Positions 16,947 to 25,808 of a stretch of DNA of 64,000 nucleotides are shown one piece after another (position 1 is the first letter of the stretch; every line of letters starts with the position of its first letter). The notes beneath the pieces are model-generated. The model was not told the DNA's origin. It was given only the letters and a program-made list of their open reading frames with translations, and searched no databases. The position numbers were made by a program, and so were the translations under genes. Where the stretch lies: positions 1 through 64,000 of the forward strand of contig NZ_JAZAQF010000016.1 of assembly GCF_043235035.1 (NCBI RefSeq). The letters run 5' to 3'. The DNA comes from CACIAM-69d sp001698445 (lineage in GTDB: Bacteria > Cyanobacteriota > Cyanobacteriia > CACIAM-69d).

Positions 16947-18107
16947 ATGAAAGCCATGATCCTTGCGGCAGGCAAAGGCACGCGTGTTCGGCCGATCACC
17001 TTCACCGTGCCTAAGCCGATGATCCCCATCCTGCAAAAGCCAGTGATGGAATTCCTGATCGAGCTTTTGCGCCAACACGGCTTTGATCAAGTGGTGGTGA
17101 ACGTCAGCCACTTGGCTAAGGAAATTGAAGACTATTTCCGCGATGGCCAGCGATTTGGGGTCGAAATTGCCTACTCCTTTGAAGGATTTGTGGAAGACGG
17201 CGAGCTGATTGGCAAAGCCCTCGGGTCTGCGGGTGGCCTGCGCAAAATCCAAGACTTCTCCCCCTTCTTTGATGACACCTTTGTGGTGCTTTGTGGCGAT
17301 GCGCTGATTGATTTGGACTTGACCGCCGCCGTCAAATTCCACAAGGCCAAAGGCTCCCTAGCCACGATCGTCATGAAATCCGTGCCCCGAGATGAGGTGT
17401 CCAGCTATGGGGTGGTGTTGACGGATCCGGACGGCCGGATCAAGGCATTCCAGGAAAAACCCGCTGTGGAAGAAGCCCTCAGCACCAGCATCAACACTGG
17501 GATTTATATCTTTGAGCCGGAAATTTTCAACTACATTCCCCCGGGCTGTGAGTATGACATTGGGGGCGACTTGTTTCCCAAGTTGGTGGAAATGGGTGCG
17601 CCGTTCTATGGCATCACCATGGATTTCCAGTGGGTGGATATTGGAAAAGTGCCGGACTACTGGCGGGCCATTCGCAGTGTGCTGTTAGGGGAAGTGCAAA
17701 ACGTGGCCATTCCTGGACGGCAGGTGCGCCCGGGGGTTTATACGGGGCTGAATGTGGCGGTCAACTGGGACAAGGTGGAGATCCAGGGGCCGGTGTATAT
17801 CGGGGGCATGAGCCGGATTGATGATGGGGCAAAAATTATTGGCCCCACGGCGATCGGGCAAAACTGCCACATTTGCAGCGGGGCCACGGTGGAAAACAGC
17901 GTGATTTTTGAATATTCCCGTCTGGGCCCGGGCGTGCGGCTGGTGGATAAATTGGTGTTCGGTCGCTATTGTGTGGATAAGACGGGCGCGACGATCGATG
18001 TGCAGGCGGCGGCCCTGGATTGGCTGATTACGGATGCCAGACAGGTGATGCCTGCTACACCCACGGAGGAAGGCCAGGCGATCGCGGAGCTGTTGCAGTT
18101 GGAGTGA
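16947..18107 (+). CDS. cugP: CugP-type UTP-glucose-1-phosphate uridylyltransferase
   Basis: This 386-residue nucleotidyltransferase opens with KAMILAAGKGTRVRPITFTVPKPM, the G-x-G-T-R nucleotide loop and the PK pair of NDP-sugar pyrophosphorylases. Further family residues are LCGDALIDLDL (metal Asp), FQEKPAVEEA and WVDIGKVPDYW. The last 120 residues form a left-handed beta-helix with hexapeptide-type repeats. By memory it is close to the cyanobacterial CugP enzyme, a non-GalU UDP-glucose pyrophosphorylase that feeds glycolipid and polysaccharide synthesis. Mannose-1-phosphate guanylyltransferase is the main alternative name for such proteins. Confidence 0.8.
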   Translation: MKAMILAAGKGTRVRPITFTVPKPMIPILQKPVMEFLIELLRQHGFDQVVVNVSHLAKEIEDYFRDGQRFGVEIAYSFEGFVEDGELIGKALGSAGGLRKIQDFSPFFDDTFVVLCGDALIDLDLTAAVKFHKAKGSLATIVMKSVPRDEVSSYGVVLTDPDGRIKAFQEKPAVEEALSTSINTGIYIFEPEIFNYIPPGCEYDIGGDLFPKLVEMGAPFYGITMDFQWVDIGKVPDYWRAIRSVLLGEVQNVAIPGRQVRPGVYTGLNVAVNWDKVEIQGPVYIGGMSRIDDGAKIIGPTAIGQNCHICSGATVENSVIFEYSRLGPGVRLVDKLVFGRYCVDKTGATIDVQAAALDWLITDARQVMPATPTEEGQAIAELLQLE

Positions 18108-18210
18108 GCCAAGGAGGGCGATCGGGATCGGGCCCCGATCGAGCCAGCCCCTGAAGTGAACTCGGCTGCGGGAATTTCCCGAGCGATAACCCAGGAAATT
18201 CCCATTGGGT

Positions 18211-18238
18211 CTGCAAAAGACCGTCTACCCTTTTGCAG
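18211..18238. promoter_or_regulatory. Perfect 9-bp inverted repeat upstream of the next gene
   Basis: CTGCAAAAG and CTTTTGCAG are separated by 10 nt, about 45 nt before the ATG at 18283 and 104 nt after cugP. There is no T-run, so it is not a classical terminator. It could be an operator or an mRNA hairpin in the 5' leader. Confidence 0.4.
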
Positions 18239-18282
18239 GATTGTCAGTTAGCATTGGCGAGAAGTTTTAGACAGGCATCAGT

Positions 18283-19035
18283 ATGGCCGAGGGTCGAGTA
18301 GCGTTTTTAGCAGGCTGCGCCATTACGGGATCGCTGGCATTTGCGGTCGCGAAGGGATGGATTGCGGTGGGCGCGCCTCCGTCCTCGGTTCCCGGGTTGT
18401 CGGAAAATCCCAGTGGGGTTCCCCTGCTTGAAGGGGGCGGCCAACTGCCCCCGGCCCCCACGGTGACCATGCTGCCCTCGCCGCCACCCACGGCCTTGTC
18501 CGCCGCTCGCCCCAGTGCCGCTGCGAATGGTGCTGCTGATGCGACGGCCAGCCCTCCCACAGGCGACAGCGCGATCGCCAAACTGGAGGAGCGGCTGCGG
18601 AAAAGCGAAGACCAACTGAAGGAAATTCAAGCGGACTTGCGAGAAGACCGCAAAGACCGGGAGCGTCTAACGGCGGCAGTGGATAAACTGAGCACTGCTG
18701 TGCAGGGCCAGGAAAAAAACCTCACTTCCATGGCTCTGGATGACAAGTTGGCGCAAATTGCGGCTAACCGGGGTGAACAGCAACCCCCGGGCCAATGGGG
18801 CAACGGCATCCTTTGGGCCCTGGGGGGCATGGTGTTGACGGTCAGCAGCATTGTGATGGCGGGGGTAATTTCCACCATGGCCCGGCAAAATCGAGGGGGC
18901 TATGGCGCACCCCCCCACAGCCCGCAACCGTTCCACCCCATCCGAGTGGTTCCTACCTATTTACCTCGGGCCCGTCAGGATCAGACGGTGCGCCGGGAAC
19001 CGGGGACGGCGGATTTCGTGGAATACGATTACTAA
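18283..19035 (+). CDS. Bitopic membrane protein with coiled coil, unknown function
   Basis: This 250-residue protein has a hydrophobic start (VAFLAGCAITGSLAFAVA), a Pro/Ala/Ser-rich linker (about 30-95), a charged coiled coil (about 100-155, LEERLRKSEDQLKEIQADL), a strong membrane helix (GILWALGGMVLTVSSIVMAGVI, about 170-192) and a Tyr/Pro/Arg-rich tail ending EYDY. The layout suggests a protein held in the membrane with an extended coiled coil on one side. I recognise no family. Codon use fits the genome. Confidence 0.55.
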   Translation: MAEGRVAFLAGCAITGSLAFAVAKGWIAVGAPPSSVPGLSENPSGVPLLEGGGQLPPAPTVTMLPSPPPTALSAARPSAAANGAADATASPPTGDSAIAKLEERLRKSEDQLKEIQADLREDRKDRERLTAAVDKLSTAVQGQEKNLTSMALDDKLAQIAANRGEQQPPGQWGNGILWALGGMVLTVSSIVMAGVISTMARQNRGGYGAPPHSPQPFHPIRVVPTYLPRARQDQTVRREPGTADFVEYDY

Positions 19036-19164
19036 TTAGCAAGCGATGGGCCGGTTCTAGGCTTTTGCGAGATAGTTGCAAGGTTTGGGTGGCGATCGAG
19101 AAATGACGGTGGGTGGCCTGTGGGTGGCCGGTGATGGCAATGCGTTCCTGATCATGGGGCGGTG

Positions 19165-20646
19165 ATGCACGATCGGGCGTTGAGTTTGGCCCGCCAAGGG
19201 GATTGGTCGGGAGCGATCGCCCTGTGGCAACAGATGGCGGCGGCGGCCCCCCACGATGGGGCCACTTGGAAGAATTTAGGAATTGCCTATTACCGATCGG
19301 GGCATTGGCTCCAGTCGATCGACTGCTATCAACGGGCGATCTCTCTGCGGCCGGCGGATCCGGGCTTGCGGGTCAATCTGGGAGCGGCCCTCAAACAGGC
19401 CCAACAACTCCCGGCGGCCGTGGCGGAATATGAACGGGCGATCGCCCTGGATCCCAATCATTGGGATGCCCATCGCAACCTGGCCAATGCTTTGGAAAAG
19501 CTAGGCGACCTAATTCCCGCCGAAATCCATATTCGGCAGGTGGTGGCAGCGTTGCCCCAATGCGCCAAAGCCCGCCACAGCTTGGGCAATATCCTTTGGG
19601 AACAGGGGCGCTATGAGGACGCGATCGCCCAGTATAACCAGGCCTTGGCGATCGAGCCGGATTTCCATGAGGCGATCGCAAATCGGGGCATGGTGCAAAT
19701 GACCCTCGGCCAATGGGAGCAGGGCCTCGTGGACTATGAGCACCGTTGGTTTTGTGTGGAAACGGCGCGAGGGCTGCCGCCGGTTCCCTTTCCTCAACCG
19801 GTTTGGACGGGAGCGCAACCGCTGGCGGGCAAAACCATTCTGCTCTATTCAGATATGGGCTTTGGGGATGCGCTGAACTTTGTGCGCTATGCTCCCCTGT
19901 TGGCAGCCCGAGGAGCGCGGGTGCTGCTGGAATGTCCGAGGCCCCTGGCTCGGCTGTTTGGGACGGTGGCGGGTGTGGCGCAGGTGGTGATCCGGGGGGA
20001 AACGCCACCGCCGTTTGATTATTGGTCGCCGTTGATGAGTTTGCCGGCCGCCTTTGGCACCACGCCGGCCACCATTCCAGCGGATATTCCCTATTTTCAG
20101 TTAGGCCCATCGCTTCAGTCGCCGCAGTCGTTTCCAGGGTTTCCACCGTCAACCCAGGGGGCGATCGAGCCGGAACCTTCACCAATTGCCTCGCCAGCGG
20201 GTCAACGGTGGGGATTTGTTTGGGCTTCCGGCAAAACAGGAGCCACAGCCCGCAAGCGATCGACCGCTTTGGCCCAATGGGCGGCCCTGTTACGATCGCC
20301 CGGTTATCAGTTTTTGAGTTTGCAAACGGAAACCAGCCCCGAAGAGCGGGCCTGGCTAGCTGATCGGGGCATTCCCGCCTTGGGCGATCGACTCACGGAT
20401 TTTGCGGACACGGCCCACACGATCGCCCAACTGGATGGGGTGATCACCGTAGACACCGCTACGGCCCACCTGGCCGGGGCGATCGGCAAACCGGTTTGGA
20501 TTCTGTTGCCGGCCGTGCCCGATTGGCGCTGGCTGCTGAACACCGATCGCACTCGTTGGTATCCCACGGCCCGACTCTTTCGCCAGCCCAAAATTGGGGA
20601 TTGGGCGGCGGTTTTTGACCAAATACAAAGGGCGCTGGCCCCATGA
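19165..20646 (+). CDS. TPR protein with a C-terminal GT9-like glycosyltransferase domain
   Basis: The N-terminal 190 residues are about five TPR units (for example GATWKNLGIAYYRSGHWLQSIDCYQRAI and ARHSLGNILWEQGRYEDAIAQYNQAL). The C-terminal half begins with KTILLYSDMGFGDALNFVRYAPLL and ends with ITVDTATAHLAGAIGKPVWILLP, both typical of the heptosyltransferase-like GT9 fold found behind TPR repeats in bacteria. Such fusions act in polysaccharide or glycoprotein synthesis; the acceptor is unknown. A GTG immediately precedes the chosen ATG. Confidence 0.75.
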   Translation: MHDRALSLARQGDWSGAIALWQQMAAAAPHDGATWKNLGIAYYRSGHWLQSIDCYQRAISLRPADPGLRVNLGAALKQAQQLPAAVAEYERAIALDPNHWDAHRNLANALEKLGDLIPAEIHIRQVVAALPQCAKARHSLGNILWEQGRYEDAIAQYNQALAIEPDFHEAIANRGMVQMTLGQWEQGLVDYEHRWFCVETARGLPPVPFPQPVWTGAQPLAGKTILLYSDMGFGDALNFVRYAPLLAARGARVLLECPRPLARLFGTVAGVAQVVIRGETPPPFDYWSPLMSLPAAFGTTPATIPADIPYFQLGPSLQSPQSFPGFPPSTQGAIEPEPSPIASPAGQRWGFVWASGKTGATARKRSTALAQWAALLRSPGYQFLSLQTETSPEERAWLADRGIPALGDRLTDFADTAHTIAQLDGVITVDTATAHLAGAIGKPVWILLPAVPDWRWLLNTDRTRWYPTARLFRQPKIGDWAAVFDQIQRALAP

Positions 20647-20762
20647 CCAACGCCCCAAAAATAGCCGATTCGCAAGATATGGCCCCCGGTTAATTCCCCC
20701 CGCCAGACTAACGACTCACGGGAGGGGCAAGCCGGGCGATCGACTCGCCCTAGAAACCCGTC

Positions 20763-21902
20763 CTAGAAACCCATCGCTTGGGCCACCGCCGCCAACTCCG
20801 GTTCAATCCCTTGGTGGTACTGGTTTTGGGAGGTTTTCAGGGCCGTGTCCGGATCCTTCAACCCATTTCCCGTCAACACGCAGACCACCGTGGCCCCAGC
20901 GGGCACTTGGTCGCGCACCTTCAGCAGCCCCGCCACGGAAGCCGCGCTAGCCGGTTCGCAGAACACGCCTTCTTCGCCCGCTAGCAGTTGGTAGGCCTCC
21001 AGAATTTCTTCATCGGTGACCGCCTCAAAACCGCCTTGGCTGGCATCCCGCACCGCCAGAGCCTTATCCCAACTGGCGGGCTTGCCGATGCGAATCGCCG
21101 TCGCGATTGTGTGTGGATCCAAAACCGGACGGCCCACCACCAACGGCGCAGACCCGGCCGCTTGGAAGCCCATCATCCGGGGTAACCGCTGGCACCGTTG
21201 CTCCTGGTGATATTCACAGAAGCCCATCCAATAGGCGGTGATGTTCCCGGCATTCCCCACGGGCACACAGAGCCAGTCCGGTGCATCGCCCAGGGCATCC
21301 ACCACCTCGAAGGCGGCGGTTTTTTGCCCCTGAAGCCGATAGGGGTTCACGGAGTTCACCAGGGTGATCGGATAGTCGTTGGCCATTTGACGCACCAACT
21401 CCAACGCCCGATCGAAGTTGCCCCGAATCGCCAGCACCTCAGCGCCGTAGAGCAGGGCTTGGGCCAGCTTGCCCAAGGCCACATAGCCATCGGGAATCAA
21501 GACAAAAGCCTTGAGGCCACCCCGGCGGGCATAAGCAGCAGCAGCGGCGGAGGTGTTGCCCGTGCTGGCACAAATCACCGCCTTGGCTCCGGCTTCCTTG
21601 GCTTTGGTCACGGCCATGGTCATCCCCCGGTCTTTGAAGCTGCCGGTGGGATTCAGACCGTCATATTTCACGTAAACCTTCACGCCACGCCCAATCCGAT
21701 CGGCCACGGACGGGACGGGAATTAACGGTGTATTACCCTCGTGTAGGGTGACAACGGGCGTGGAGTCGGTAACGGGGAGGTAGCGGCGATAGGTTTCGAT
21801 CAGGCCGCGCCAGCCTCCCGGGGGCGCTGGAACCTGTGCCGTACTGGCCGTGCGAGGATCAACAATTGAGGCGGATTCGACGACGGGTAAACGAGCGGTC
21901 AC
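20763..21902 (-). CDS. thrC: Threonine synthase
   Basis: This PLP enzyme converts O-phosphohomoserine to threonine. The cofactor lysine lies in NPTGSFKDRGM (about residue 90), and the Ser/Thr-rich phosphate-binding stretch CASTGNTSAAAAAYA, the VGNAGN loop and the late VCVLTGNGLKDP follow in order. The length (379) is usual for the short bacterial type. GTG 21902 is chosen; a TTG 13 codons upstream is possible. Neither has an ideal ribosome site, so the start is uncertain by up to 13 residues. Confidence 0.93.
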   Translation of the reverse strand: MTARLPVVESASIVDPRTASTAQVPAPPGGWRGLIETYRRYLPVTDSTPVVTLHEGNTPLIPVPSVADRIGRGVKVYVKYDGLNPTGSFKDRGMTMAVTKAKEAGAKAVICASTGNTSAAAAAYARRGGLKAFVLIPDGYVALGKLAQALLYGAEVLAIRGNFDRALELVRQMANDYPITLVNSVNPYRLQGQKTAAFEVVDALGDAPDWLCVPVGNAGNITAYWMGFCEYHQEQRCQRLPRMMGFQAAGSAPLVVGRPVLDPHTIATAIRIGKPASWDKALAVRDASQGGFEAVTDEEILEAYQLLAGEEGVFCEPASAASVAGLLKVRDQVPAGATVVCVLTGNGLKDPDTALKTSQNQYHQGIEPELAAVAQAMGF

Positions 21903-22070
21903 AGAGCGTCTACAACTCCAACGTGCTTGCAGATTACCCAAACAGTTTAACCTGACAGGCCCGAACGCGGTGACGACGAGCCTATTAAAAGCTGGGGTCT
22001 AAAAATTGAATCATGGCCGTTGAAATGATGCAAATGGTGATGGAAAGGGTGAGCAAAAGGTGAACAAAAT

Positions 22071-22763
22071 ATGGCCTTTCAACTGACGCAGGTGGTGCCT
22101 TGGGGGCGATCGTTTGAGGATTATCGGAAAATGTTTTCCCTCACGGGGGAGGATTTGGAGCGATCGATCCTCGACTGTGCCGGTGGGCCGGCCAGCTTTA
22201 ATGCGACGATGCATCGGTTGGGAAAACGGGTGATTTCCTGCGACCCGATCTATCAGTTTTCGGCGGCGGAAATTGCCCAACGGATTGAGGAAACCTGTCC
22301 CAAAATCGTGGCGGGATTGCACGAAAACCACGATTGGTTTGTGTGGTCTGCGGAATTGCCCACGCCGGAAGCTTTGGCGGACTATCGGTTGCAAGCAATG
22401 GGGGAATTTTTGGCGGATTTTCCCGCTGGATTGCAAGACCAGCGCTACCAACCACGCTGCTTGCCAGAGTTGCCCTTTGGGGATGGGGAGTTTGAGTTAG
22501 CGCTCTGCTCCCATTTGCTCTTTACCTATTCCGCTCAATTTTCCCTGGAATTTCATCAGCAATCGATCGTGGAATTAGCCCGGGTGGCGCAGGAAGTGCG
22601 GGTGTTTCCGTTGCTGGAAAACTATCAGGTGACCCGATCGCCCCATGTGCAACCCACGATCGATCACTTGGTCGATCGGGGCCTGCGGGTGGAAATTTTG
22701 CCCACCACCTACGAATTTCAGCGGGGTGGCCATGAGCTGCTGCGAGTTTGGCGCACACCCTAG
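22071..22763 (+). CDS. SAM-dependent methyltransferase-like protein
   Basis: This 230-residue protein has a Rossmann-like order: SILDCAGGPASFNATMHRLGKRVISCDPIY (glycine motif I with the acidic D of CDP after the second strand) and LPFGDGEFELALCSHLLFTY (motif IV region), followed by an ARVAQEVRVFPLL strand. The SAM-binding identity is inferred from this pattern; no substrate is evident. An AAGG sequence lies upstream of the ATG. Confidence 0.7.
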   Translation: MAFQLTQVVPWGRSFEDYRKMFSLTGEDLERSILDCAGGPASFNATMHRLGKRVISCDPIYQFSAAEIAQRIEETCPKIVAGLHENHDWFVWSAELPTPEALADYRLQAMGEFLADFPAGLQDQRYQPRCLPELPFGDGEFELALCSHLLFTYSAQFSLEFHQQSIVELARVAQEVRVFPLLENYQVTRSPHVQPTIDHLVDRGLRVEILPTTYEFQRGGHELLRVWRTP

Positions 22764-22924
22764 CCAGAGCCAGCGGACAAAAAACCGCACTTGATCGTCA
22801 GTGCCTGATCGGCAGTGCGATCGAGACTGGCGTGATCGAGGCCAGGGCCAGGAACCAACCACCGGACAAGTTCCCAAAAGCGTGCTATCGATCGGATGAT
22901 GTGCCACCCCTTGCTTCGTTATCG

Positions 22925-23233
22925 ATGGTTACTGCTTTGGCGCTATTGATCCTGTTCTCGATCGCCCTGCTGCCACCGTTGTTGTCCCTGCGGGCCGTCC
23001 GCCGCTATGAAGCCCTGGTACAAACCACGGTTGCCCGGGCCCGCCTGACGACCCGATCGCCCCGGCCGTCCTTCTCGGGGCCTCAGCCCCCGGAACTGAC
23101 CCACATTCCGGGAGCGGGCTACGTCATTGGTAATTTGAGCTGTCGGTTCAATGCCCGATCACCCCAGTTGCGTTGTGCCGTGAATCCCAGTGGCCCCTGT
23201 GCGGGTTGCCATTGGTTTGAAGCCACCCCTTAG
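22925..23233 (+). CDS. DUF6464-family small membrane protein
   Basis: This 102-residue protein begins with a membrane helix (TALALLILFSIALLPPLL) and ends with the block YVIGNLSCRFNARSPQLRCAVNPSGPCAGCHWFE that I know as a conserved cyanobacterial domain (DUF6464). Its four cysteines could bind metal or form disulphides. The function is unknown. ATG 22925 gives the usual short form; the upstream open frame overlaps the previous gene and lacks coding character. Confidence 0.7.
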   Translation: MVTALALLILFSIALLPPLLSLRAVRRYEALVQTTVARARLTTRSPRPSFSGPQPPELTHIPGAGYVIGNLSCRFNARSPQLRCAVNPSGPCAGCHWFEATP

Positions 23234-23237
23234 CGGG

Positions 23238-23325
23238 CGGTTAATCAGCTAATCAGCTCATCAACCAATTAATCAATTAACTCATCAACCAATTAACTCA
23301 TCAGTTAATCAACTCATCAGTTGTT
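23238..23325. repeat. AT-rich short direct repeats, partly inside the cbiD 3' end
   Basis: Imperfect copies of words such as TTAATCAGCTCATCAACCAA are strung together. The array runs into the last codons of cbiD, producing the repetitive C terminus PTIPTTDELIN. Confidence 0.7.
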
Positions 23326-24407
23326 GGAATTGTTGGAATCGACCAGCGATCGCAAGGGCCGCCCGTGGCCAGGATGTTGCCTGCCCGATCGAACAGGGCC
23401 ACGGCCACGGCCAAAGGGCGATCGGCGTATTTTTGGGCATAGGCGGCCGATCGCTCACTAATGGCGGCGGCCAGTTGCCCCAAAACGCGCTGGCTCCAGC
23501 CCAACCGCTGCAAATCCTGCACCGCTTCGGCCACCGTGCTTTTGGCTAGGATCGATCGCCCCAAGGTGGCATCTCCTCCCGATCGCAGGGCCGCCGCTGC
23601 CAAAATTTCCAATTTGCCGTCAGCAATGTGGCTGGAGGTGTTGAAAATTCCCCCAGCTAGCTTCAGCAATTTGCCGTGATATCCCAGTAGCAACACCGAT
23701 TCTGCTCCCCGCAAGGCTGCTTCCACCAACATGACCCCAATCCAGTTCCCTACGGGCACAAGGGCGGTGGCGGGCAATCCGAGGCGATCGGCCACCTGCT
23801 GTCCGTTGCTGCCAATGCAGAAAATCACATGGCGATCGTGGGCCAGAACCGCTGCCAGTCGATCGCGCGATGCATCCAGTTGATCCGTCGCCGTGTGGGG
23901 CTGGGAAATGCCACTGGTTCCCAGGAGCGACAGCCCCTGCAAAACCCCAAAAGCCTCGTTAGATGTGCGTTTGGCTAAGTCGCGCCCCTCTGGCAAAATC
24001 AACCGTACCACCGCCACGCGATCGGGCGGAACCAGGGGCAACAGGTTATGTTCCAGGAGCGATCGGGCAAAGCGATAGATTGCCGGCCCCTCAGCCGTTT
24101 GCCCAATTCCCTCGCCTCCCTCCAGCCGGAGGGGCAGGTCTTCGCGATCGATGCGATCGATCAATTGCACCCAAGCCCAAACGGGAGTATTTCTGGTCAG
24201 ATCCAGGTTATCGCCCGGATCGCTGCGGGTGATGGCCAAGGCGGTGCGTTCATCCAACGGGGCAATCGACTCCAGCGCAATTTCTGCGGTTTGTCCGTCC
24301 AACAGATCCAGGGTGACCACCGCCTGGCGATCGCCTTGCAACCGCAACAGGGCCCCCCGGGCTGCTGCCGCCGCAAATACCGGTAAGGTGTAGCCCGATC
24401 GCGCCAT
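23301..24407 (-). CDS. cbiD: CbiD, cobalt-precorrin-5B C1-methyltransferase
   Basis: This 368-residue enzyme belongs to anaerobic-type corrin-ring synthesis, which cyanobacteria use to make pseudocobalamin. Family blocks seen are RSGYTLPVFAAAAARGAL (usual R-x-G-x-T-T/S start), GRDLAKRTSNEAFGVLQGLSLLGTSG, and LLLGYHGKLLKLAGGIFNTSSHIADG. ATG 24407 has AGGAG a few bases upstream. An upstream alternative at 24431 is less likely. No cobalamin riboswitch is visible in the 140 bp before it. Confidence 0.92.
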   Translation of the reverse strand: MARSGYTLPVFAAAAARGALLRLQGDRQAVVTLDLLDGQTAEIALESIAPLDERTALAITRSDPGDNLDLTRNTPVWAWVQLIDRIDREDLPLRLEGGEGIGQTAEGPAIYRFARSLLEHNLLPLVPPDRVAVVRLILPEGRDLAKRTSNEAFGVLQGLSLLGTSGISQPHTATDQLDASRDRLAAVLAHDRHVIFCIGSNGQQVADRLGLPATALVPVGNWIGVMLVEAALRGAESVLLLGYHGKLLKLAGGIFNTSSHIADGKLEILAAAALRSGGDATLGRSILAKSTVAEAVQDLQRLGWSQRVLGQLAAAISERSAAYAQKYADRPLAVAVALFDRAGNILATGGPCDRWSIPTIPTTDELIN

Positions 24408-24477
24408 AGTGCTCCTGAAAATGACTCTCATCCACAGTCATTCGATTGAATTGTGGTTGATTATGGATGAAAGGGCG

Positions 24478-24540
24478 ATTAATCAGTGCCTATTAATTAA
24501 TGCCCATTAATCAGTGCCTATTAATTAATGCCCATTAATC
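24478..24540. repeat. 28-bp direct repeat, two perfect copies plus a partial third
   Basis: Positions 24478-24505 and 24506-24533 are identical, and 24534-24540 repeats the first seven bases. Each unit itself contains ATTAAT words. The array fills the gap between cbiD and the acyl-CoA dehydrogenase gene, next to the promoter of cbiD. Confidence 0.95.
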
Positions 24541-24548
24541 CATAACCG

Positions 24549-25808
24549 TTAATCAATGGCCATTGGCGATTTACCCACGATCGCCCCCAGCGTTGCCGCC
24601 AAAATATCGGGCGTTTGGCCACTGGTGGCAAAAATGCTAGCCTCGCCCTGCAATCGATAGGCGGGGTTGGTGGCCAGAATGCCTCGCCCCCCTTGGGCCA
24701 CGAGGGTGACTTGGGTGGCTCGGCCCATCAGGGCGATCGCCTGGGCCCGCAGTTGCAGTTTTTGGGCATAGGGTTTGTCGATCGGGTGGCCATAGACCTG
24801 TTGCCGCAATTGGTCAAACTCCCGGCGCAAGGTGTCGTGGGCAACGGCGATCGTGAGTAGGCGTTTTTCCTGAAACAGCACCGTTAGCCGATCGAGGGCC
24901 GCTTGGGTGCAACCGAGGGCGAAGTACACCCCTTGCAGGGCGTTCCGGCGATCGAGTTGCTGAATCCAGTCGATCGGCTTGAGGCCGATCACGGCCGCTT
25001 CGGGAATGAGCCAGCGATCGAACATGACTGCTGCTGTGTGGGTGGCGTTCATGGCTCCCAACACCATGGGCGGCTTCGGCTGAATGTTGCGATCGCCCGA
25101 TTCCACCGCCGTCAGCGGCACAATGCCGAACAGCACCCCGGCCGTCGTCGGCACAGCCAACACCGCCTCGGGAAAGTGCCCCACCCCGGTCACCCAAGGA
25201 GCCGTGCCCGTAATTTCCCAGCCACCGGCCACGGCACGCCCCTCGATCGGGGGATCATTCGCCCGCCGCAGATGCGAAAAGGCAATGCCCAATTGTCGAT
25301 CGCCCCGCACGATCGCCGGTAAGTAGAGGGCCTTGAGGTCGTCATTGTCTCCGGAGGCAATCAGCGCCGCTGCGGTTTGGTGCTGGGCTTGCAAAAAGGC
25401 CAAAGCACCGGAACAGCGAGCCAGTTGCTCCCGAAACCAACCATATTCCTCTTCGTTCAGGCCTTTGCCGCCCCACTCGATGGGCACTTTTAGGGCTAAC
25501 CAACCCTGTTGCCCCAGCCATTGGAGGGCCGCGGCCAGGGCTTCTGGCTGGCGATCGAGCAAATCGGCCTGGGGCCCCAGGGTGGTCAGCAACTGGGCCG
25601 CCGCTTGCTCCAACCAAGGAGGCAAATTGGGCCCGTCCGCCGCGGCCAGCGCCGAGGTCACCGGGTTGGTCTCTGCGTGGTTGGTCTCCGTGTGGTTGGT
25701 TTCCGTGTGGTTGGTCTCCGTGTGGTTGGTCTCCGTGTGGTTGATGACTTCGCCGTTGGTGTCATGAGGGCCGGTGCTGTTGGGGCTGATGTCTTGAGAT
25801 GGCTCCAC
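24549..25808 (-). CDS. Acyl-CoA dehydrogenase-family flavoprotein with N-terminal NHTET repeats
   Basis: From about residue 60 this 419-residue protein has the acyl-CoA dehydrogenase layout: helical N domain (LPPWLEQAAAQLL), the flavin-binding middle domain (GIAFSHLRRAN, GWEITGTAPWVTGVGHF) and a helical C domain (YFALGCTQAALDRL and TQVTLVAQGGRGILATNPAYR). The true substrate is unknown; such homologues also act in secondary metabolism or desulphurisation. Before the domain lies a repetitive stretch (residues 23-49) of four NHTET units and an NHAET, encoded by 15-bp repeats; family members lack it as far as I know. A Pho-box-like set of repeats lies about 90-120 bp upstream. Confidence 0.75.
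   Translation of the reverse strand: MEPSQDISPNSTGPHDTNGEVINHTETNHTETNHTETNHTETNHAETNPVTSALAAADGPNLPPWLEQAAAQLLTTLGPQADLLDRQPEALAAALQWLGQQGWLALKVPIEWGGKGLNEEEYGWFREQLARCSGALAFLQAQHQTAAALIASGDNDDLKALYLPAIVRGDRQLGIAFSHLRRANDPPIEGRAVAGGWEITGTAPWVTGVGHFPEAVLAVPTTAGVLFGIVPLTAVESGDRNIQPKPPMVLGAMNATHTAAVMFDRWLIPEAAVIGLKPIDWIQQLDRRNALQGVYFALGCTQAALDRLTVLFQEKRLLTIAVAHDTLRREFDQLRQQVYGHPIDKPYAQKLQLRAQAIALMGRATQVTLVAQGGRGILATNPAYRLQGEASIFATSGQTPDILAATLGAIVGKSPMAID
25666..25740 (-). repeat. 15-bp tandem repeat coding for NHTET
   Basis: Five 15-bp copies (plus-strand TTGGTCTCCGTGTGG) lie in direct tandem with only one or two changes among them. The frame is kept, and the peptide lies before the enzyme domain. 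Confidence 0.95.

Noticed and set aside
19391..20185. 264-codon minus-strand open frame opposite the TPR-glycosyltransferase
   Set aside because: Low-complexity Pro/Ser/Ala composition typical of antisense reading in GC-rich DNA; the opposite strand has clear TPR and GT motifs.
24408..24548. Cobalamin riboswitch upstream of cbiD
   Set aside because: The 140-bp leader is filled by the 28-bp repeats and has no B12-box-like sequence.
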